Assembly: GCA_025350085.1 (NCBI GenBank)
Contig: JANXYI010000441.1
Span: 1 to 9,775 of the forward strand
Source: Deltaproteobacteria bacterium
GTDB lineage: Bacteria > Desulfobacterota > Desulfovibrionia > Desulfovibrionales > Desulfovibrionaceae
Direction: 5' to 3'
DNA length: 9,775 nt
Part shown: positions 8,099 to 9,775 of the stretch, piece by piece
Layout: every line of letters starts with the position of its first letter
Position numbering within the stretch: the first letter of the stretch is position 1
The notes under the pieces: model-generated
Seen by the model: the letters and a program-made list of their open reading frames with translations, nothing else
Database searches by the model: none
What the model was told of the DNA's origin: nothing
Position numbers and translations under genes: made by a program

Positions 8099-8283
8099 GA
8101 GCGGGGTGCTGGCGGTGTCCGGCGCCGGGTGGCCTCGCCCAGGCAACTGTCGGCCGCGGGCATGGACAGGGCCAGCGTGATAGGCGAAGGTGGCGTTGGC
8201 CAGGCGCTCGGGCCGGGGCCGGGAACGCACGGGAGGCCTTCCGCCTGCCCGAGCACATCCTCTTTCACTAGACAGGACAACGG
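8099..8283. other. Intergenic stretch before the ATP-grasp gene
   Basis: 185 GC-rich bases. No convincing gene, hairpin or consensus promoter was found. A short open frame ending at TAG (8269) just before the ATP-grasp start reads somewhat protein-like over its last dozen codons, but has no start or known motif. Confidence 0.4.
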
Positions 8284-9219
8284 ATGCACACACACACAAT
8301 GAAGACCTCCGCAGAGGCGGCTTTGGCCCTGAACGGTCTCAAGGTCGGGGTGGTCGGGGTGCGCGGGGGCTGGTCCTCGGAGACCCTGGCCGACCGCGTG
8401 GCCGAGCTCACCGGCGGGCCAAGGCTTTTGGTGGAGCTGGCCCAGGTGCGCCTGGACCTGCCCTCGGGCCGGGCCATGTACCTGGGCCACGATCTCTCCA
8501 AGCTCGACGGCCTGCTCATCAAGAAGCTGGGACAGGACTACTCGGCCGACCTGCTCGACCGCCTGGAGGTGCTGCGGTATCTGGCCGGGCGCGGGGTGCG
8601 CATCTTCTCAAAGCCGCAAGCCATCGCGGGCCTGCTGAACCGCCTGGCCTGCACCGTGACCCTCCAGCTCTCCGGTATCCCCATGCCGGACACCACCATC
8701 ACCGAGGACCTGGAGCAGGCGCTCTTGGCCGTGTCCGAGTACGGCGTGGCCATCCTGAAGCCGCTGTACTCCACCAAGGCGCGCGGCATGCTGGTGCTGC
8801 GCCCCGGGCCCGAGGCCCGCGAAGCGCTTATGACCCATCAGCGCCAGAACCCGGTCTTCTACCTCCAGAAGGCCATCAACCTGGGCGAGCAGGACCTTGG
8901 CGTGGTGTTCCTCGGCAACGAATACCTGACCACCTACGCCCGCACCCGCAAGCCCGGCGAGTGGAACACCACCACGGCCTCGGGCGGCCGGTACCTGCCC
9001 TTTGACCCGCCCCAGGAGATCATCGACCTGGCCCAGCGCGCCCAGGAGCCCTTTGGCCTGGACTTCACCTGCGTGGACGTGGCCCTGACCGAGTCCGGCC
9101 CGTACATCTTCGAGGTCTCGGCCTTTGGGGGCTTCCGCGGCATCAAGGAGGCGCGCGGCCTGGATGCGGCCCGCCTGTACGCACAATACGCCCTGGAGAG
9201 GATCAGCCCGAGAGCCTGA
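8284..9219 (+). CDS. RimK-like ATP-grasp enzyme, GAK-system type
   Basis: 311 residues. The ATG at 8284 is preferred (AGGA upstream); a second in-frame ATG lies at 8299 behind a (CA)6 run. N-terminal Rossmann-like part: VGVVGVRGGWSSE (21-33) and KKLGQDYS (80-87). The ATP-grasp domain begins around residue 115. ATP-binding Lys is in AILKPLYSTKARGM (156-169, Lys159), a second strand YLQKAI (193-198), and metal-ligand candidates are Asp265 in FTCVDVAL and Glu277 in FEVSAFGGFRG. RimK proteins usually have Asn two residues after that Glu; here it is Ser279. The overall sequence resembles the ATP-grasp protein of the so-called GAK system (ATP-grasp, amphi-Trp and HprK-related kinase genes), known from sulfate reducers. 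The substrate is unknown. No other GAK gene is in the window. Confidence 0.8.
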   Translation: MHTHTMKTSAEAALALNGLKVGVVGVRGGWSSETLADRVAELTGGPRLLVELAQVRLDLPSGRAMYLGHDLSKLDGLLIKKLGQDYSADLLDRLEVLRYLAGRGVRIFSKPQAIAGLLNRLACTVTLQLSGIPMPDTTITEDLEQALLAVSEYGVAILKPLYSTKARGMLVLRPGPEAREALMTHQRQNPVFYLQKAINLGEQDLGVVFLGNEYLTTYARTRKPGEWNTTTASGGRYLPFDPPQEIIDLAQRAQEPFGLDFTCVDVALTESGPYIFEVSAFGGFRGIKEARGLDAARLYAQYALERISPRA

Positions 9220-9319
9220 CACGTCCTGAGCGCCAGCGCTGGGTCCGTTGCCGCATTTGGAAGGCACGGCTGCCTGGGTTCCGCTGCGTGTGCAACCGGG
9301 GTGTTGCGCCAAAGGAAAA

Positions 9320-9345
9320 GGGCCTGCGGAGTGTCTCGCAGGCCC
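9320..9345 (-). terminator. Intrinsic terminator of the tRNA/tmRNA fragment
   Basis: Perfect 9-bp stem GGGCCTGCG / CGCAGGCCC with an 8-base loop. Read on the minus strand it is followed by TTTTCCTTT, so it is best as a terminator for leftward transcription coming from the tRNA-like 3' end 12 bases away. On the plus strand the tail (ATATTCTG) is weaker, but it may also stop transcription from the ATP-grasp gene. Confidence 0.8.
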
Positions 9346-9357
9346 ATATTCTGTGAA

Positions 9358-9400
9358 GTGGTGGAGCTGGAGGGAATTGAACCCACGGCCTCTCCAATGC
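9358..9400 (-). pseudogene. 3' end of a tRNA or tmRNA gene (fragment, probable att site)
   Basis: On the minus strand the sequence ends GGGTTCAATTCCCTCCAGCTCCACCA: a T arm with loop TTCAATT, a 3' acceptor strand CAGCTCC, discriminator A and encoded CCA. The acceptor would pair with GGGGCTG, which fits tmRNA (ssrA) or tRNA-Ala. The rest is missing: about 35 bases further upstream there is no anticodon arm, no D arm and no matching 5' acceptor, and a full tmRNA start was not found within 350 bases either. The T stem carries one U-U mismatch, consistent with a decaying copy. Its own terminator follows at 9345-9320. The coordinate of the upstream boundary is approximate. Confidence 0.75.
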
Positions 9401-9446
9401 TTTGGGCCAGTGCGTTCCTTGTCACAGAACTGTTGCACGAATGCGG

Positions 9447-9476
9447 TTGACAGGCTGCATGGCCGAGACCTAATGC
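9447..9476 (+). promoter_or_regulatory. Sigma-70-like promoter facing right
   Basis: TTGACA (9447-9452) is a perfect -35 box. TAATGC (9471-9476) is a fair -10, at 18-base spacing. Transcription would start near 9483 and run toward the PhoU-like remnant at 9694, with a long leader. Consensus match only. Confidence 0.4.
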
Positions 9477-9528
9477 AGGAGCGGTCATGTAAACCATCTT
9501 GAGGGACAAAATGGACGACCCGTACAGT

Positions 9529-9545
9529 AGCTGTTTGAAACAGCT
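9529..9545. repeat. 17-bp perfect palindrome
   Basis: AGCTGTTT-G-AAACAGCT: two 8-base arms around a single G. It lies about 45 bases downstream of the predicted start of the 9447 promoter, so it could be an operator, or a recombinase or integrase core site. There is no T run, so it is not a terminator. Confidence 0.5.
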
Positions 9546-9693
9546 TGATATTTGCAAGCATTCAACCAACCCGAGTTGCCCGCCATCGGCTGCTCGCGCC
9601 TGATGCCGCCCAGCGCGTTCTAAACGCGCACCTGGGCCGCCCTTGGCGCGCCGCAGCTGCGAAGCTGGCGACGCGCACACAAGGAGGCGGCCG

Positions 9694-9775
9694 ATGATAC
9701 ACTCTCTCATCCGGCTCTTGAGCCTCGCGCGACCTGGAACGCATCGGCGACCTGTCCACCAACCTGGCCGAGGCC
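9694..9775 (+). pseudogene. PhoU-like coding remnant with broken frame (runs off window)
   Basis: From 9728 one frame reads RDLERIGDLSTNLAEA, a close match to the helix motif of PhoU phosphate-regulation proteins (E. coli has SIERIGDRCQNICE near the C-terminal repeat). A TGA at 9719 blocks that frame upstream. The adjacent frame reads MIHSLIRLLSLA from an ATG at 9694 with AAGGAGG 6 bases before it. The two segments join naturally as a PhoU helix if one base is inserted or two are missing near 9727-9730. So this looks like a frameshifted, 5'-truncated phoU-like gene continuing to the right. A sequencing error is the alternative. PhoU normally has about 220 residues with two such repeats; only part of one is seen. 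Confidence 0.55.

Larger units (their letters stand above)
9401..9693. other. Gene-free, lower-GC junction region
   Basis: About 290 bases without a supportable gene. Up to roughly 9580 the composition is visibly less GC-rich than the flanking genes, consistent with foreign or decaying DNA; after that GC rises again. It contains a promoter-like sequence, a 17-bp palindrome and a hairpin GCGCGTT-CTA-AACGCGC at 9613-9629 (perfect 7-bp stem, no T run). Confidence 0.5.

Noticed and set aside
8191..8205. Sigma-54-like sequence TGGCGTTGGCCAGGC before the ATP-grasp gene
   Set aside because: GG and GC are correctly spaced, but the conserved AC and TT bases are missing; expected by chance in GC-rich DNA.
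9248..9502. 84-codon plus-strand ORF across the tRNA-like fragment
   Set aside because: Its translation contains WRELNPRPL, the typical product of reading the reverse strand of a tRNA T arm; such spurious ORFs are common in databases. There is no ribosome binding site.
9613..9629. Hairpin GCGCGTT-CTA-AACGCGC as terminator
   Set aside because: Perfect stem but no T run on either strand; left as an unassigned hairpin.
9358..9720. Complete tmRNA gene on the minus strand
   Set aside because: No 5' acceptor sequence (GGGGCTG-like) or tag-peptide frame was found within the expected 350 bases.

Overview
The window is high-GC DNA (roughly two thirds G+C in genes) carrying part of a nitrogen-fixation cluster. 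The gene order nifH-nifI1-nifI2, a MOP-less ModC, a GAF-AAA+-Fis NifA and a 'GAK system'-type ATP-grasp protein together suggest an anaerobic, Desulfovibrio-like sulfate reducer (Desulfovibrionales). That assignment is inferred from gene content and protein style, not from a marker gene.

Left part, minus strand (1-1531): nifH (dinitrogenase reductase) is followed by the two PII-family regulators nifI1 and nifI2. nifI2 runs off the left edge, where nifD and nifK would be expected. Centre (1532-1831): a divergent control region with a near-consensus sigma-54 promoter facing each way (nifH and nifV), an IHF-like site, and a cluster of TACA/TGTA half-sites almost midway between the two predicted start sites. 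Plus strand (1832-7165): nifV (homocitrate synthase), an undescribed 50-codon ORF with a strong ribosome binding site, modB-modA-modC (molybdate ABC transporter) and nifA. This half supplies what Mo-nitrogenase needs: homocitrate for FeMo-co, molybdate uptake, and the sigma-54 activator that probably drives both promoters.

Right part (7166-9219): a Tat-exported ferritin-like protein closed by a strong intrinsic terminator, then a RimK-like ATP-grasp enzyme of the GAK-system type standing apart from the other GAK genes.

Right edge (9220-9775): no intact gene. On the minus strand there is only the 3' end of a tRNA or tmRNA gene (T arm, 3' acceptor strand, CCA) with its own terminator. Next to it is a lower-GC stretch with a promoter-like sequence and a 17-bp palindrome, then a PhoU-like coding remnant whose frame is broken. 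This looks like an att site left by integration at a tRNA/tmRNA gene. From the fragment's orientation, any integrated element should lie to the right, beyond about 9400, so the nif genes would be outside it. No complete novel system is visible. The most noteworthy items are this scar, the 50-aa ORF in the nifV-mod transcript, the symmetric nifH/nifV control region, and the isolated ATP-grasp gene.
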